Positions 45,239 to 55,343 are shown, numbered from the stretch's first letter. The stretch is DNA of 64,000 nucleotides from Trebonia sp963774945 (GCA_963774945.1 CAVZHA010000027.1:1302001-1366000); one strand, 5' to 3'. A program made the numbers and translations. Notes: generated by a model not told the origin, from the letters alone.

Positions 45239-45641
45239 CGAGCCTCGCCCGGCGCTGACCCTGCGCGACCTGATGACCACCCGGGTGGTCGCAGTCGGCT
45301 CCGATGACTCGGTGGCCGACGCCGCCGCCGCCATGATCGGCCAGAAGGTCGGATCGGCGCTGATCATGCAGGGTCGTTTCCTGGCCGGCATCCTGACCGA
45401 GCGGGACGTGCTCCGCGCGGCCGCGTCCGGCAGCGACCTGACCAAGTCCCCGGTGTCGGCGTGGATGACGCCGGACCCGGAGCCTGCGTCGCCCGATACC
45501 ACCGTCGAGGAGGCCACCCAGCTGATGCTGCTGCACGGCTTCCGGCATCTCCCGGTGGTCGTCGGCCGGGAGGTGCACGGCGTGGTCAGCCTGCGTGACC
45601 TAGCCGCCGCCCGGATCCGCCGCCCCGCCCGGCACGGCTGA
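45231..45641 (+). CDS. CBS-domain pair protein
   Basis: The protein has 136 residues from GTG 45231. Two CBS units are clear: LRDLMTTRVVAVGSDDSVADAAAAMIGQKVGSALIM with GILTERDVLRAA, and SVSAWMTPDPEPASPDTTVEEATQLMLLHGFRHLPVV with GVVSLRDLAAARI (first residue of the second stretch approximate). Such paired domains bind adenosine nucleotides and act as energy sensors. The target partner is unknown; the overlapping upstream small protein is a candidate. Confidence 0.85.
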   Translation: MADEPRPALTLRDLMTTRVVAVGSDDSVADAAAAMIGQKVGSALIMQGRFLAGILTERDVLRAAASGSDLTKSPVSAWMTPDPEPASPDTTVEEATQLMLLHGFRHLPVVVGREVHGVVSLRDLAAARIRRPARHG

Positions 45642-45890
45642 CCCGGATCCCCGGACCCGGTCGTAGTCGGCCAGGATCCGGGACGCCGGGACCGACGAAG
45701 GGAAGCTGACGACCCGACCCGAGTCGCGCTCGATGACGCGGGCCGCGCCGTCGCCGCGGGCGGCCTTGGCGTGCGCGGTGATGAGCCAGCCGGCCTCGAA
45801 CTCGGTCAGGTCCCAGCCCCGCTTGGGGTCATTGGGCGGGGCGCCGCAGACGTGGAAGGCGATCGCGGCGGCCTGGTCCTGGGTGATCAC
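45600..45890 (-). CDS. Small uncharacterised protein (YrhB/immunity-35-like)
   Basis: The protein has 96 residues. ITQDQAAAIAFHV at the start and GWLITAHAKAARGDGAARVIERDSGRVVSFPSSVP resemble the pattern of small YrhB-type proteins that are often immunity proteins. It overlaps the 3' end of the convergent CBS gene by 42 bases and lies 5 bases behind recN on the other side, so it may be transcribed with recN. Confidence 0.5.
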   Translation of the reverse strand: MITQDQAAAIAFHVCGAPPNDPKRGWDLTEFEAGWLITAHAKAARGDGAARVIERDSGRVVSFPSSVPASRILADYDRVRGSGSAVPGGAADPGGG

Positions 45891-45895
45891 CGCAG

Positions 45896-47708
45896 CTACG
45901 GCCGGGCCGCCTGGTCGGCCGCCATCGCGAGCAGCTCGGCCGCGTGGGCCTGGCCGAACTCGGATCCTTCCATGCCCGCGAGCATCCGCGACAGCTCGCG
46001 GACGCGGGCCTCGTGGTCCAGCCGGATCACGCTGGTGCTGGTGATCGAGCCGTCGCTTGACTTGGCGACGACCAGGTGGTTGTCGGCGAACGCGGCCACC
46101 TGGGGCAGGTGGGTGACGACGATGACCTGCGCCAGCCGGGCGAGCTTGGCCAGCCGGCGGCCGATCTCGACCGCGGCCTTGCCGCCGACGCCGGCGTCGA
46201 CCTCGTCGAACACGAACGTCGGGACCGGGTCGGCGCCTGCGAACACGACCTCGATCGCGAGCATGACCCGGGACAGCTCGCCGCCGGAGGCGCCCTTGTG
46301 CAGCGGCAGGGCGGGCGCGCCGGGGTTGGAGGCGAGCCGGATCTCGACGTCGTCGAGGCCGTGCGGGCCGGGCTCGTCGAGCGGGGTGAGCACGACCGAG
46401 ATCCGCGCGTGCGGCATCGCCAGCGCGGTCAGCTCGGCGGTCACGTCGGCCGCGAACCGCTCCCCGGCCTCGGTCCGCAGCTGGGTCAGCCGGCCCGCGA
46501 TCTCGGTCACGTGCGCCGCCAGCTCCGCTTCCTCGGCGGTGAGGGCGGCGATCCGCTCGTCGTCGTTGTCGAGCTCGCCGACCCGGCCGGCCGCGCGGCG
46601 CGCCCAGTCGAGCACGACGTCGATCTCGTCGGGCGCCGGGGTCGGCTCGGCGGCGTCGCCGTCCGATTTGACCCAGTCGCCGGGATCGATGGGGGGCGGG
46701 GCGCCGTTGATGTGCGCGGAGACGCCGCCGGGGCCGTAGAGGCGGATGATGCGGCTGAGCGCGGCCCGGCGCTCCTGCACGGCCGCCAGCCGGGCCGGGT
46801 CGGCGTCGAGTGACTGGACGTAGGACGCGAGCTCGCCGGCCACCTCCGACAGCAGGTAGCTCGCCTCCGACAGCCGCTCGGCGACGCCGTCGATCTCGGC
46901 GTCGTGACGGCGGACCGCGTCAAGCGCCCGCCGGGCCTGGGCGAGCAGGGTGATCGCGTCGGCGCCCTCGTTGGCCGCGGTCGGGTCGCCGAGCAGCGCC
47001 TCGTGGGCGGTGGTGGCGGCGGCGTGCAGCGCGTCGGCGTTGGCGAGCCGGTCCTCCTCGGCCCGCAGGGCCGCGGACTCCCCCGCGACCGGGTTGAGCT
47101 TCTCGATGTCGGTCAGCCCGGCCCTGAGCTCTTCCGCCTCGGCCGCGCGGGCGCGGGCCTGGGTGGTGATCTCGGTCAGCTCCGCGTGCGCCTTCTTGTG
47201 CCCGTTGTAGGCGCGCTGGTAGTCCGCCAGGACCTCGGCCAGCACCGCGCCCGCGAACTTGTCGAGCGACTCCCGCTGCCGTCCGGGCTTGAGCAGCTGC
47301 TGCTGGTCGGACTGGCCGTGCACGGCCACCAGGTCGTCGGCCAGGTAGGTGAGCAGCGAGACCGGCACCGAGCGGCCGCCGGCGAACGCGCGCGAGCGTC
47401 CCTCGCCCGACACCGACCTGGTCAGCACCAGCGTGCCGTCCTCGTCGACGTCGCCGCCGGCCTCCTCGACCTGCGCCGCGACCTTGCCCCGGGGGTCGGT
47501 CCGGAGCCGTCCCTCGACCGATGCGCGCTGCGCGCCCGGGCCGGACCCGGGCCGGGTCGGCGCGGCCGCCGAACAGCAGGCCGAGCCCCGTGACCACCAT
47601 CGTCTTGCCCGCGCCGGTCTCGCCGGTCAGCGCGGTGAAGCCGGGTGAGAGCTCGAGCAGCGCGTCGTCGATGACCCCGAGCCCGGTGATGCGCACTTCC
47701 TCAAGCAT
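45896..47708 (-). CDS. recN: DNA repair protein RecN (one frame break)
   Basis: MLEEVRITGLGVIDDALLEL with GFTALTGETGAGKTMVV is the RecN ATPase head (Walker A). VAVHGQSDQQQLLKP begins the coiled-coil region. The C-terminal head has HKGASGGELSRVMLAIEVV (signature), PTFVFDEVDAGVGG (Walker B) and VIVVTHLPQVAAFADNH. An extra base in the CCC run at 47535-47537 breaks the frame; removing it gives RVRPGAQRASVEGRL. Joined length is about 603 residues. RecN is an SMC-like protein in double-strand break repair, so an inactivating mutation is unlikely and sequencing error is the better explanation. Confidence 0.9.
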
Positions 47709-47965
47709 GACCGCCCGCGTCTCCTTCCCGAGCTTCGGCAACCCCGACTCTACCGTGCCGTCCGGCGCCGGCGCGGCGATCCGCGGCCGCGCCTGTGTTG
47801 CCGCGCCGCGGCGGCGGCGTCAGCCGAGTTCGTTTCGCTTACATGTTTGCATTAATTGTCGCATAACCGATGCGTTCGATTCGCCATGCGATTGGCTCGT
47901 GTCGCGTGTCGCGGGCCGGCCAGGCGGAGCAGCGGACCGTTCGACATAAGGAATTGGATTTTTTA

Positions 47966-48754
47966 CTAGATCCGCGGCAGGTGCAGCGGGCCTGGGATCA
48001 GCAGCCGCGCCCCGATCGCGAGCGCGACCAGCGCCACCACCAGGAACAGGCCGACCCAGACGCCGCCGGGCACCCCGGTCAGCCCGGCCAGCTGGTCGGC
48101 GTCGGACTCCGGCGCCCGGCCCTGCCAGACGACCGCGCCGGGCCGGACCGCGCGCCCGCGCGGGCGCCGGGCGCGGCGGCGGGAGCGCTGCAGCTCGACC
48201 ACCGGCCGCACCCCGCCGAGCAGCAGGAACCAGGCCGCGGCAGCGCCGAAGCCGGCCTGCACCTCGGCCGTCGCCAGCCACGTCACCGCGACCACCACCG
48301 CCGCGGTGACCAGCACCGCCAGCGCGCCGTAGGCGTTGCGGATCGCCAGCAGCGTCGCCGCAAGCAGCACCAGCAGCAGCCACAGCAGCAGGACCACGTG
48401 ATGGGCGGCCAGCAGGCAGGCCGCCCCGGCCCCGAGCAGCGGCGGGGTCAGGTACCCGGCCATCGTCGTCAGCACCAGCCCGGGCCCGTCCGGCCGGCCC
48501 CGGGACCTGGTCTCGCCCGAGGTGTCGGAGTGCAGTCGGATGCCCTGCAGCCGCCGCCCGGCCAGCACCGAGACGAGCGCGTGGCCGCCCTCGTGCGCGA
48601 TCGTGATCGCGTTCCTGGCCAGGTGCCAGAACCAGCCGTTCAGCACCACGACCAGCGCGACGACCCCGCTCACGGCGACGACCCAGACCGGCGGCGCGGG
48701 CTGCGTGCCCGTCGCCCGGTCCCAGAGGTGCTGCAGTACCGTCAATACCGGCAT
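47966..48754 (-). CDS. M50-like site-2-type membrane metalloprotease family protein
   Basis: The protein is 262 residues and intact. The zinc motif HEGGH (TIAHEGGHALVSVLAGRRL) lies at residues about 54-58 within a membrane segment. Further segments are VLTTMAGYLTPPLLGAGAACLL, VVLLLWLLLVLLAATLLAI, VLVTAAVVVAVTWLA and the C-terminal VWVGLFLVVALVALAIGA. It resembles small M50B-like proteins of actinobacteria that lack PDZ domains. Substrate is unknown. Confidence 0.8.
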   Translation of the reverse strand: MPVLTVLQHLWDRATGTQPAPPVWVVAVSGVVALVVVLNGWFWHLARNAITIAHEGGHALVSVLAGRRLQGIRLHSDTSGETRSRGRPDGPGLVLTTMAGYLTPPLLGAGAACLLAAHHVVLLLWLLLVLLAATLLAIRNAYGALAVLVTAAVVVAVTWLATAEVQAGFGAAAAWFLLLGGVRPVVELQRSRRRARRPRGRAVRPGAVVWQGRAPESDADQLAGLTGVPGGVWVGLFLVVALVALAIGARLLIPGPLHLPRI

Positions 48755-48837
48755 ACCGGACAGGCTAGGCGGCCGCGGGCAGCTGCGGGTCCGCGATCGG
48801 CTCTCTGGTCAGTTTTTATCGAACGGTCCCTGGCGAC

Positions 48838-50304
48838 TCACCACGGTTCGGCCGCGAGTGCCTCGATGCCGTGCGCCAGCGCGTGCTCACGCTGCGCGCC
48901 GTAGCCGACCAGCAGGGTCGGGGGCGCGGCGCAGGGCTGGGCCCAGTGCCAGGCCGCGTTCTCGAGCTGGACGTCGTGCTTGGCCGCCAGCGTCGCGACC
49001 TGCTCGGGGTCGCGCCCGTCGGGCAGCCGAAGCAGCAGGTGCAGCCCGGCCGAGTCGCCGCTCGGCTGCACCTCCGGCAGGTGCCGGTCGAGGGCGGCCA
49101 GCACGCGGTCGCGCCGCGCCCGGTAGATCGGGCGGACCCGCCGCAGGTGCCGGGCGAAGCCGCCGCTGTCGATGAAGCGGGCGAGGGTGAGCTGCCCGAG
49201 CGCCTCGGCCGCGAAGTCCTCAAGCAGCCGGACCCGGATGATGTCGCCCGCCAGCTCGGGCGGGGCGACCAGCCAGCCGAGCCGCAGGGCGGGGCTGAGG
49301 ACCTTGCTGGCGCTGCCGCCGTAGACGACGCGGTCCGGGTCGAGGCCCTGCAGCGCCCCCACCGGCAGCCGGTCGTAGCGGAGCTCGGCGTCGTAGTCGT
49401 CCTCGATCACCAGCGCCCCGGAGGTGCGCGCCCACTCAAGCAGCTTGACCCGGCGGTCGGCCGAGAGCGCGACCCCGCTCGGGTAGGAGTGGGCGGGCGA
49501 CAACAGCACCGCCGACACGTCCAGCCCGGCCAGCAGCGACGTCTGGATGCCCTCGTCGTCGACCGGGACCGGGACCCATTCGAGCCCGGCCGCCTCGATG
49601 ATCCGGCGGTGGAAACCGAAGCACGGGTCTTCGACCGCGATCCGGGTGACGCCGCGCCTGCCCAGCGCCCGGCACAGCAGCATCAGCCCCTGCGAGAAGC
49701 CGCCGCAGATCACCACCTGGTCCGGGGTGGCGCGGACGCCGCGGACGCGGCCCAGGTAAGCGGTGAGCGCGGCCCTGAGCTCGAGCTCGCCCCGTGGCGG
49801 CGGGTACAGCAGCTGCATGTCCGGCACGTCCTGCAGCACCTCGCGGTAGTGCCGAAGCCACTCGTTGCGCGGGAACAGGGCCGGGTCGGGCAGCCCGCTC
49901 CTTGAGATCTTGCCGTCGTGGCCGAGCGGCAGCGGCCAGTAGGGCGAGTCGCCCGGCCCGGCCGACGCCTTGCGGGTGTCAAACCCCGGCGCCCTGACCC
50001 GGGTGCCTGAGCCCTGCCTGGCCTCCAGGTAGCCCTCGATCACGAGCTGCTCGTAGGCGCCGACGACGAGCGAGCGGGACAGGCCGAGCTCGGCGGCGAG
50101 GACCCGCGACGGCGGCAGCGCGGTTCCCGGCGCGAGCGTCTTGCGCGCGATGGCCTGGCGCAGACCGCGCTCGAGCTGCGCCCGGAGGGTGCGCGGGCGG
50201 GAACGGTCGAGCTCCACCAGCAGGTCGGCGGGGAACTCGTCGTCCGCGAGATTGGTCTGAGTACCGGTAGCCAATTGGACCTTCCTATCCAGGCCATTAT
50301 TCAT
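48838..50304 (-). CDS. MocR/PdxR-type GntR regulator with aminotransferase domain
   Basis: This is an intact protein of 488 residues. Residues 35-105 form the GntR winged helix (LRQAIARKTLAPGTALPPSRVLAAELGLSRSLV). Residues 130-480 form a fold-type I aminotransferase with EDPCFGFHRR, DDYDAELRYD and the PLP Lys in GGSASKVLSPALRLGW. MocR proteins sense PLP or amino-compound adducts and often control vitamin B6 or amino-acid genes. It is divergent from the saccharopine-dehydrogenase-like gene with 41 bases between them, the likely target. Confidence 0.9.
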   Translation of the reverse strand: MNNGLDRKVQLATGTQTNLADDEFPADLLVELDRSRPRTLRAQLERGLRQAIARKTLAPGTALPPSRVLAAELGLSRSLVVGAYEQLVIEGYLEARQGSGTRVRAPGFDTRKASAGPGDSPYWPLPLGHDGKISRSGLPDPALFPRNEWLRHYREVLQDVPDMQLLYPPPRGELELRAALTAYLGRVRGVRATPDQVVICGGFSQGLMLLCRALGRRGVTRIAVEDPCFGFHRRIIEAAGLEWVPVPVDDEGIQTSLLAGLDVSAVLLSPAHSYPSGVALSADRRVKLLEWARTSGALVIEDDYDAELRYDRLPVGALQGLDPDRVVYGGSASKVLSPALRLGWLVAPPELAGDIIRVRLLEDFAAEALGQLTLARFIDSGGFARHLRRVRPIYRARRDRVLAALDRHLPEVQPSGDSAGLHLLLRLPDGRDPEQVATLAAKHDVQLENAAWHWAQPCAAPPTLLVGYGAQREHALAHGIEALAAEPW

Positions 50305-50345
50305 AGCCTAGCCGTATAGCTCAGTGTCAATGGCAAGGGGGGACG

Positions 50346-51356
50346 ATGCCGGACGTCAGCGGGCCGAGCGCCGGCCGGGTGCTCGTGCTCGGCGGTCAGG
50401 GGGTGCTCGGCACGGCGATCGCGGCGGCGTTCGGCGCGGCGGGCTGGACCAGTATCAGGGCCGGGCGGCGGCCCGATCCCGGCGCCGATTTCCGCCCGGT
50501 CGACCTCGATGAGCCGGACACCCTCGAGCGGGCGGTCGACGGCATCGACCTGATCGTGAGCACCGTCCCCGACGAGCGGCTGGTGGCCGAGCGTCATGTG
50601 CTGTCGCGCGGCGGGGTGCTGATCAATGTGTCGGCGATGGCCGCCAGCGCGGTCGCGCGGCTGCGCCGGGTGCCGGGCGAGCCGCGGGGCACGGTGCTGA
50701 TGAACGCGGGCATCGCCCCCGGGCTGACCAACCTGCTGGCGGCCGACCTGCTGGCCGACCATCCGGAGGCGGACGAGGTCGAGCTGGTCTTCACCGTCTC
50801 CGCCAAGAGCGCGGTCGGTCCGGCCGGCAGCCGGTTCGCGCACCGCGCGCTGACCATGGAGTGGCGGCACCAGACGACCGTCGTGCCGTTGCCTGAGCCG
50901 TTCGGGCGACGTCGCTGCGTCGGCTTCGCCGAGACCGACAACGGCTGGCTCGGCGCGGTCGCGGGCGGCCGGGCGGTCAGCCCGTACCTGTGCATCAGCG
51001 AGCACCGGGTGCACAGCGCGCTGCTCGCGTTCAACTCGGCCGGGATCATCGCCCGGCTGCCGCGGTCGGCGTTCGCCAGCGCGCCCGGCTCGGCCGCGGG
51101 TGCGGCCGGGGCCGAGCCGGTCGCGCACTGGGTCGCGGTCCGCCGCCGCGGCGACTGCCTGGCCGCGCGGACCCTGCGCTGCCGGGGCGACTACCGGTCG
51201 GCGGCGGCGGGCACGGTGCTGTTCGGCCGGTCGCTGGCGGGCGGCTTGCGGTCCGGGGAGCCGGCCGGCGTGCTGGTGCCCGAGGACGCGTTCACGATCG
51301 GCGAGCTCCGCCCGGCGCTGGCCGAGTCGGACATCGTGGTGGTCGACGAGCAGTAG
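50346..51356 (+). CDS. Saccharopine dehydrogenase-like NAD(P)-binding oxidoreductase
   Basis: This is an intact protein of 336 residues. VLVLGGQGVLGTAIAAAFGAAGW is the Rossmann motif and AGIAPGLTNLLAADLLADHPEAD is the conserved saccharopine dehydrogenase-like segment that shapes the substrate pocket. Substrate is unknown; the family includes enzymes that act on amino-acid-derived imines. The divergent MocR gene suggests control by an amino-compound/PLP signal. Confidence 0.8.
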   Translation: MPDVSGPSAGRVLVLGGQGVLGTAIAAAFGAAGWTSIRAGRRPDPGADFRPVDLDEPDTLERAVDGIDLIVSTVPDERLVAERHVLSRGGVLINVSAMAASAVARLRRVPGEPRGTVLMNAGIAPGLTNLLAADLLADHPEADEVELVFTVSAKSAVGPAGSRFAHRALTMEWRHQTTVVPLPEPFGRRRCVGFAETDNGWLGAVAGGRAVSPYLCISEHRVHSALLAFNSAGIIARLPRSAFASAPGSAAGAAGAEPVAHWVAVRRRGDCLAARTLRCRGDYRSAAAGTVLFGRSLAGGLRSGEPAGVLVPEDAFTIGELRPALAESDIVVVDEQ

Positions 51357-51392
51357 CAGTAGCGTTCTCTTCAACGAGAAGGGGGTGCTTCG

Positions 51393-52572
51393 ATGGGCGG
51401 GTTCTCGAAGTCGCGGCTCGGCCGGGTGGCCGACCTGCTGGCCGGGTCGGTCCAGCGCGGAGAGACGGCCGAGGTGGTGGCGCTGCTGTCGCGGGACGGC
51501 GAGACGCACCTGGAGACGGCGGGCGGGGCCGAGCCTGACACGATCTTCCGCATCGCGTCGATGTCGAAGCCGGTCGCCGCCGTCGCCGCCCTCATCCTGG
51601 TCGAGGAGTGCGTGCTCCGGCTCGACGACCCGGTCGACGAGTTCCTGCCCGAGCTCGCTTCCCGGCGGGTGCTGACCCGGGCCGACGCGCCCGCTCGACG
51701 ACACCGTGCCCGCCGAGCGGCCGATCACGCTCAGGGACCTGCTGACGTTCCAGGCCGGGCTCGGCTTCGGGCACGGCATGTGCGGGCCGCCCGGTTCTGT
51801 GCCGTTCATGGACGCGCTCGACACGCTCGAGGGCGGCATGCCCCGGCCGGCCGCGGTGCCCGAGCCGGACGAGTGGATGCGGCGGCTGGGCACGCTGCCG
51901 CTGGCGTACCAGCCGGGCACCCGGTGGCTCTACAACACCGGCTCGGACATCCTCGGGGTGCTGATCGCCCGCGCCGGCGGGCAGCCATTCGGCGACTTCC
52001 TGCAGGAGCGGATCTTCGAGCCGCTGGGGATGACCGACACCGGGTTCTGGGTCCCGCCGGACGCGATCAGCCGGCTGCCGCCCCAGTACACCAGGGACGA
52101 CAGCGGCGCGGTGGTCGTCTACGACCCGCCGGACGGGCAGTGGGCCACTCCCCCGGCGTTCCCGTCGGCCGCGGGCGGGCTCGTCTCGACCGCTCCCGAC
52201 TACTTCGCGTTCGCGTCGATGCTGATGCACGGGGGCAGCCACCGGGGCGTCAGGATCCTGTCCCGGCCATCGGTCACGCTGATGACGTCCGACCAGCTGC
52301 CGGCCGCGGTGAAGGCGGTCTCCGGGCTCTCGCCGGGCGACTTCGACGCCATGGGCTGGGGGTTCGGCGTGTCGGTGGTGACCCGCCGCACGCAGGTCTA
52401 CCACTCGGCCGGAACCTATGGCTGGAACGGCGGGCTCGGCACCAGCTGGGCCAACGACCCGGCCGAGAACCTCACGCTGATCCTGCTCACCCAGCACGCG
52501 TTCACCTCGCACCTGGGCCCCGTCCTCCTCGGTGACTTCTCGACCACGGCCTATCAGGCCCTCGATGACTGA
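51393..52572 (+). CDS. Class C beta-lactamase-like serine hydrolase (frame break)
   Basis: IFRIASMSKPVAAVAALILVEE has the catalytic SxxK (SMSK, about residue 57). TRWLYNTGSDILG carries the YxN motif. HSAGTYGWNGGLGT replaces the KTG box with a HxG-type motif, as in esterases and D-aminopeptidases of this fold. A break near 51690-51705 joins RADAP to TVPAERPITLRDLLTFQAGL. Joined length is about 393 residues. No signal peptide is seen, so a cytoplasmic esterase is more likely than an antibiotic-degrading enzyme. It follows the previous gene by 36 bases. Confidence 0.85.
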
Positions 52573-52896
52573 CGATCTGCGCTGGCCGGGAGTTCCCGAT
52601 GACCTCTTTTTGGCATCTCTAGCCCCATACCGCGCATCACCGGCCCCGTTTGGGGTTCGCCGGGCCGGCCGGTAGCGGACCGCGAATCCGCTCCGCGCCC
52701 CCAAAGCGCTCACCTTCACCCCCAGCCGCGGCAACAGCAGCCCCAAAGTCACCGCCGGTTTCCCGCCCAGCCCGATCGCCCCTCAACGTGTTCCATTCGG
52801 GTCGCATGGAGCCCCTTATAGAACACACTAACGACTTTGGACGATTATTCGCGCCACTTTGGCACACAATGACGCCCGCTAAGGTTCGCCAGGTAG
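52573..52896. other. Intergenic, no gene recognised
   Basis: Open frames up to 112 codons occur, but none has a recognisable motif or a convincing start. The right end leads into the operators of the efflux gene. Confidence 0.4.
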
Positions 52897-52948
52897 GTAG
52901 CGGAATGCTTATTCCGCTACGGTATGCTGTACCGGAATGATGATTCCG
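52897..52948. promoter_or_regulatory. Twin operators before the second efflux gene
   Basis: GTAGCGGAAT-GCTT-ATTCCGCTAC (52897-52920) has perfect 10-bp arms. CGGAAT-GATG-ATTCCG (52933-52948) repeats the same half-site and spacing. The centres are 32 bp apart, three helical turns, so both can be bound on one face. TATGCT (52923-52928) between them may be the -10. The TetR gene after the efflux gene is the likely binder. Confidence 0.7.
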
Positions 52949-52973
52949 TTTTGTCTTGTCTGGAGGGCCTGGC

Positions 52974-54463
52974 ATGGAGATCGCGCGGCGGTCGAACTAT
53001 CGGGTGACGTTCGCGACGCTGGTGGTCGGCATCGGCGCGTTCTCGCTCCTGCAGTCGATGGTGATCCCGGTCCTGAGCACGATTCAGGCCGAGCTGCACA
53101 CCTCGCAGAGCGCAGTGACCTGGGTGCTGACCGCCTACCTGCTGTCGGCCTCGGTGATGACCCCGATCCTGGGGCGGGTCGGCGACATCTACGGCAAGAA
53201 GTGGGTCTTCGTGGCCACCCTGGTCGCCCTCGCGGTCGGCTCGGTGCTGGCGGCGGTGGCCCCCAACCTCGGGGTCATGATCGTGGCGCGGGCGATTCAG
53301 GGCCTGGCGGGCGGCATGCTGCCGGTCGGCTTCGGCATCATCCGCGACGAGTTCCCGTCCGACAAGGTGGCCGGGACCGTCGGCGTCCTGGCGGCGCTGC
53401 TCGCGGTCGGCGGCAGCCTCGGCATCGTGCTGGCGGGCCCGATCGTGAACGCGCTCAACTGGCGCTGGCTGTTCTGGCTGCCGGCCATCGTGACCGTGAT
53501 CGCCACCATCGCTGCGGTGCTGCTGGTCCCGCAGTCCCCGGTCCGCAGCCCGGGCACGATCAGCTGGCTGCCGGCCATCTTGATGTCGGGCTGGCTGGTG
53601 CTGCTGCTGGTGCCGCTGAGCGAGGCGTCGGTCTGGGGCTGGGGCTCGGCTGCCGTGCTGGGGATGCTGGCGGGGGCGGTAGTGCTCGCCGCCGTCTGGG
53701 TCTGGTCCGAGCTGCGGGCCACCTCGCCGCTGATCGACATGAAGATGATGCGGCTCCCGGCGGTGTGGACCAACAACCTGGTGGCGCTGCTGATCGGCGT
53801 CGGCCTGTACGCGATGTTCGCCTTCCTGCCCGAGTTCGTGCAGACCCCTCGTCGGCCGGCTACGGGTTCGGCGCCAGCATCACCAGCTCCGGCCTGATGC
53901 TGCTGCCGTCGGGGGTCACCATGTTCGCGGCGGGCCTGTACGCGGGCGCGCTCACCCGCCGCTACGGCGGCAAGGTGCTGGTGGTCGCGGGCTGCCTGAT
54001 CGGCTGCGTGTCGATGGCGATGTTCGCCTTCGCGCACTCCCAGCAGTGGGAGATCTACGTCGCCACCGGCATCCTCGGCATCGGCTTCGGGCTGGCCTTC
54101 TCGGCGATGTCGGCCAACGTCGTGTCGGCCGTCCCGGCCGAGCAGACCGGCGTCGCCACCGGCATGAACGCCAACATCCGGACGATCGGCGGCAGCATCG
54201 GCGCCGCCGTGATGGCCAGCATCGTCACCGCCAAGCTGGAGCCGTCCGGCCTGCCGGCCGGGTCGGGCTACACGACCGGGTTCGGGGTGATGGCGGCCGT
54301 GCTGGTGGTGGCGGCGCTGGCCGGCATGCTGATCCCGTCGCAGCGTCGGCCGTCGGCGGCCGTCACCGAGAAGGCGGCGGTCGGTACGCTGGCGATGTCC
54401 GGTGACGCCGTGACGGCGGAGAGCGCGGCCGGGGAGTCGGTGGCAAGCGAGCGGGGCGAATGA
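52974..54463 (+). CDS. MFS drug-efflux transporter, DHA2-like (frame break)
   Basis: ATG 52974 follows GGAGGG. QSMVIPVLSTIQAEL, YLLSASVMTPILGRVGDIYGKKW (motif A) and ARAIQGLAGGMLPVGFGIIRDEFP are in the first frame. After a break near 53850, SGLMLLPSGVTMFAAGLYAGALTRRYG and MNANIRTIGGSIGAAVMASIV follow. Joined length is about 496 residues with 14 membrane segments predicted. The pump is followed 10 bases later by a TetR gene and preceded by twin operators, so a drug-inducible efflux unit is likely. Confidence 0.85.
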
Positions 54464-54473
54464 GGGAGGGCCG

Positions 54474-55148
54474 GTGGGCGGCGAGTCCGTGACCAGTGAC
54501 CCGGCGGGGACTGCCACGGCTGGGCCTGGCCCGGCCGGGCCCGCCCTGCCCGGGCGGCGGGACGCGGTCCGCAATTACCACCGCGTCCTCGACGCGGCCC
54601 GGGAGGTGCTCGGCGAGTCCGGGGCCGATGCCAGCATGGAGGAGATCGCGGCCAGGGCCGGGGTCGGGGTGGGCACCGTGTACCGGCGCTTCGCCAACAA
54701 GGACGCGCTGGTTGACGAGCTGGTCCGGCTGTCCATGGCCGAGGCGCTGGCCGAGGCCAGGCAGGCGCTGGCGTGCCCAGGCGGCGACGGCCTGGAGCGG
54801 TTCCTGCGCGGGCTCGGGGCGCTGCTCGCCGCCCACGCCAAGTACGCCCACCTGCTGCTCGAGCGGAGCGGCGACAGCGCCGACGCGCGCGAGATCCGCG
54901 CCGCCGTCCAGGAGCTCACCGGCCGCGCGCTGGCCGCGGGCACGCTCAACCCCGGCGTGACCGTCGGCGACGTGATGTCACTGGTCTGGGGCATGCGCGG
55001 GCTGACCGAGACCGCCGACGAGATCGCGCCAGGCACCTGGCAGCGGTTCCTCGACATCCACCTGGCCGGCCTGCGCACGGCGGGCCCGCTCAGCGCCACC
55101 CCGTCGATGTCACCCGGCCAGCTGGCCGAGCTGCTCCCCCGCCCTTAG
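54474..55148 (+). CDS. TetR/AcrR-family regulator
   Basis: The protein has 224 residues from GTG 54474, with GAGGGAGG before it. The helix-turn-helix is ASMEEIAARAGVGVGTVYRRFANKDALVDELV. The C-terminal part (LERFLRGLGALLAAHAKYAHLLLE) resembles the SbtR-like TetR_C_25 family. It is co-transcribed with the efflux pump and is the likely binder of CGGAAT-N4-ATTCCG upstream. Confidence 0.85.
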   Translation: MGGESVTSDPAGTATAGPGPAGPALPGRRDAVRNYHRVLDAAREVLGESGADASMEEIAARAGVGVGTVYRRFANKDALVDELVRLSMAEALAEARQALACPGGDGLERFLRGLGALLAAHAKYAHLLLERSGDSADAREIRAAVQELTGRALAAGTLNPGVTVGDVMSLVWGMRGLTETADEIAPGTWQRFLDIHLAGLRTAGPLSATPSMSPGQLAELLPRP

Positions 55149-55151
55149 CAG

Positions 55152-55173
55152 CGGCGGCGTGGCGGAGCCGCCG
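55152..55173 (+). terminator. Hairpin after the TetR gene
   Basis: CGGCGGC (55152-55158) pairs with GCCGCCG (55167-55173) across 8 bases, 4 bases after the stop codon. Confidence 0.45.
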
Positions 55174-55268
55174 TGAGTCCCGTGAGCGCGACGACGCGAG
55201 ACTCTCCGGCCGCATCTGCCGCGCGAACCGCCTCTCGTCCCAAGCTATCGACGCCCAGCGTCATTATC

Positions 55269-55343
55269 GCGAAGGCCTTTTTCCTGGCGAAGGATAATTA
55301 TCGAATAGGTGCAAAAATCCTTCGCAGTAATAAAATCCTTCGC
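55269..55343. repeat. Mirror-symmetric array of four GCGAAGG units
   Basis: GCGAAGG occurs at 55269 and 55287 (18 bp apart). Its reverse complement, in ATCCTTCGC, ends at 55325 and 55343 (again 18 bp apart). All four are symmetric about 55306. The DNA is AT-rich (TTATCG, AATTATCG, TAATAAAA). AAAATCCTTCGC occurs twice exactly (55314, 55332). It lies in front of the helicase gene and may be an operator array, an RNA structure or the end of a transferred island. Confidence 0.65.

Noticed and set aside
51393..52572. Antibiotic-resistance beta-lactamase
   Set aside because: It has SxxK and YxN but a HxG-type motif instead of KTG and no signal peptide; an esterase or peptidase of the same fold is more likely.
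53297..54574. Minus-strand frame of 425 codons
   Set aside because: It is antisense to the second efflux gene and shows no domain.
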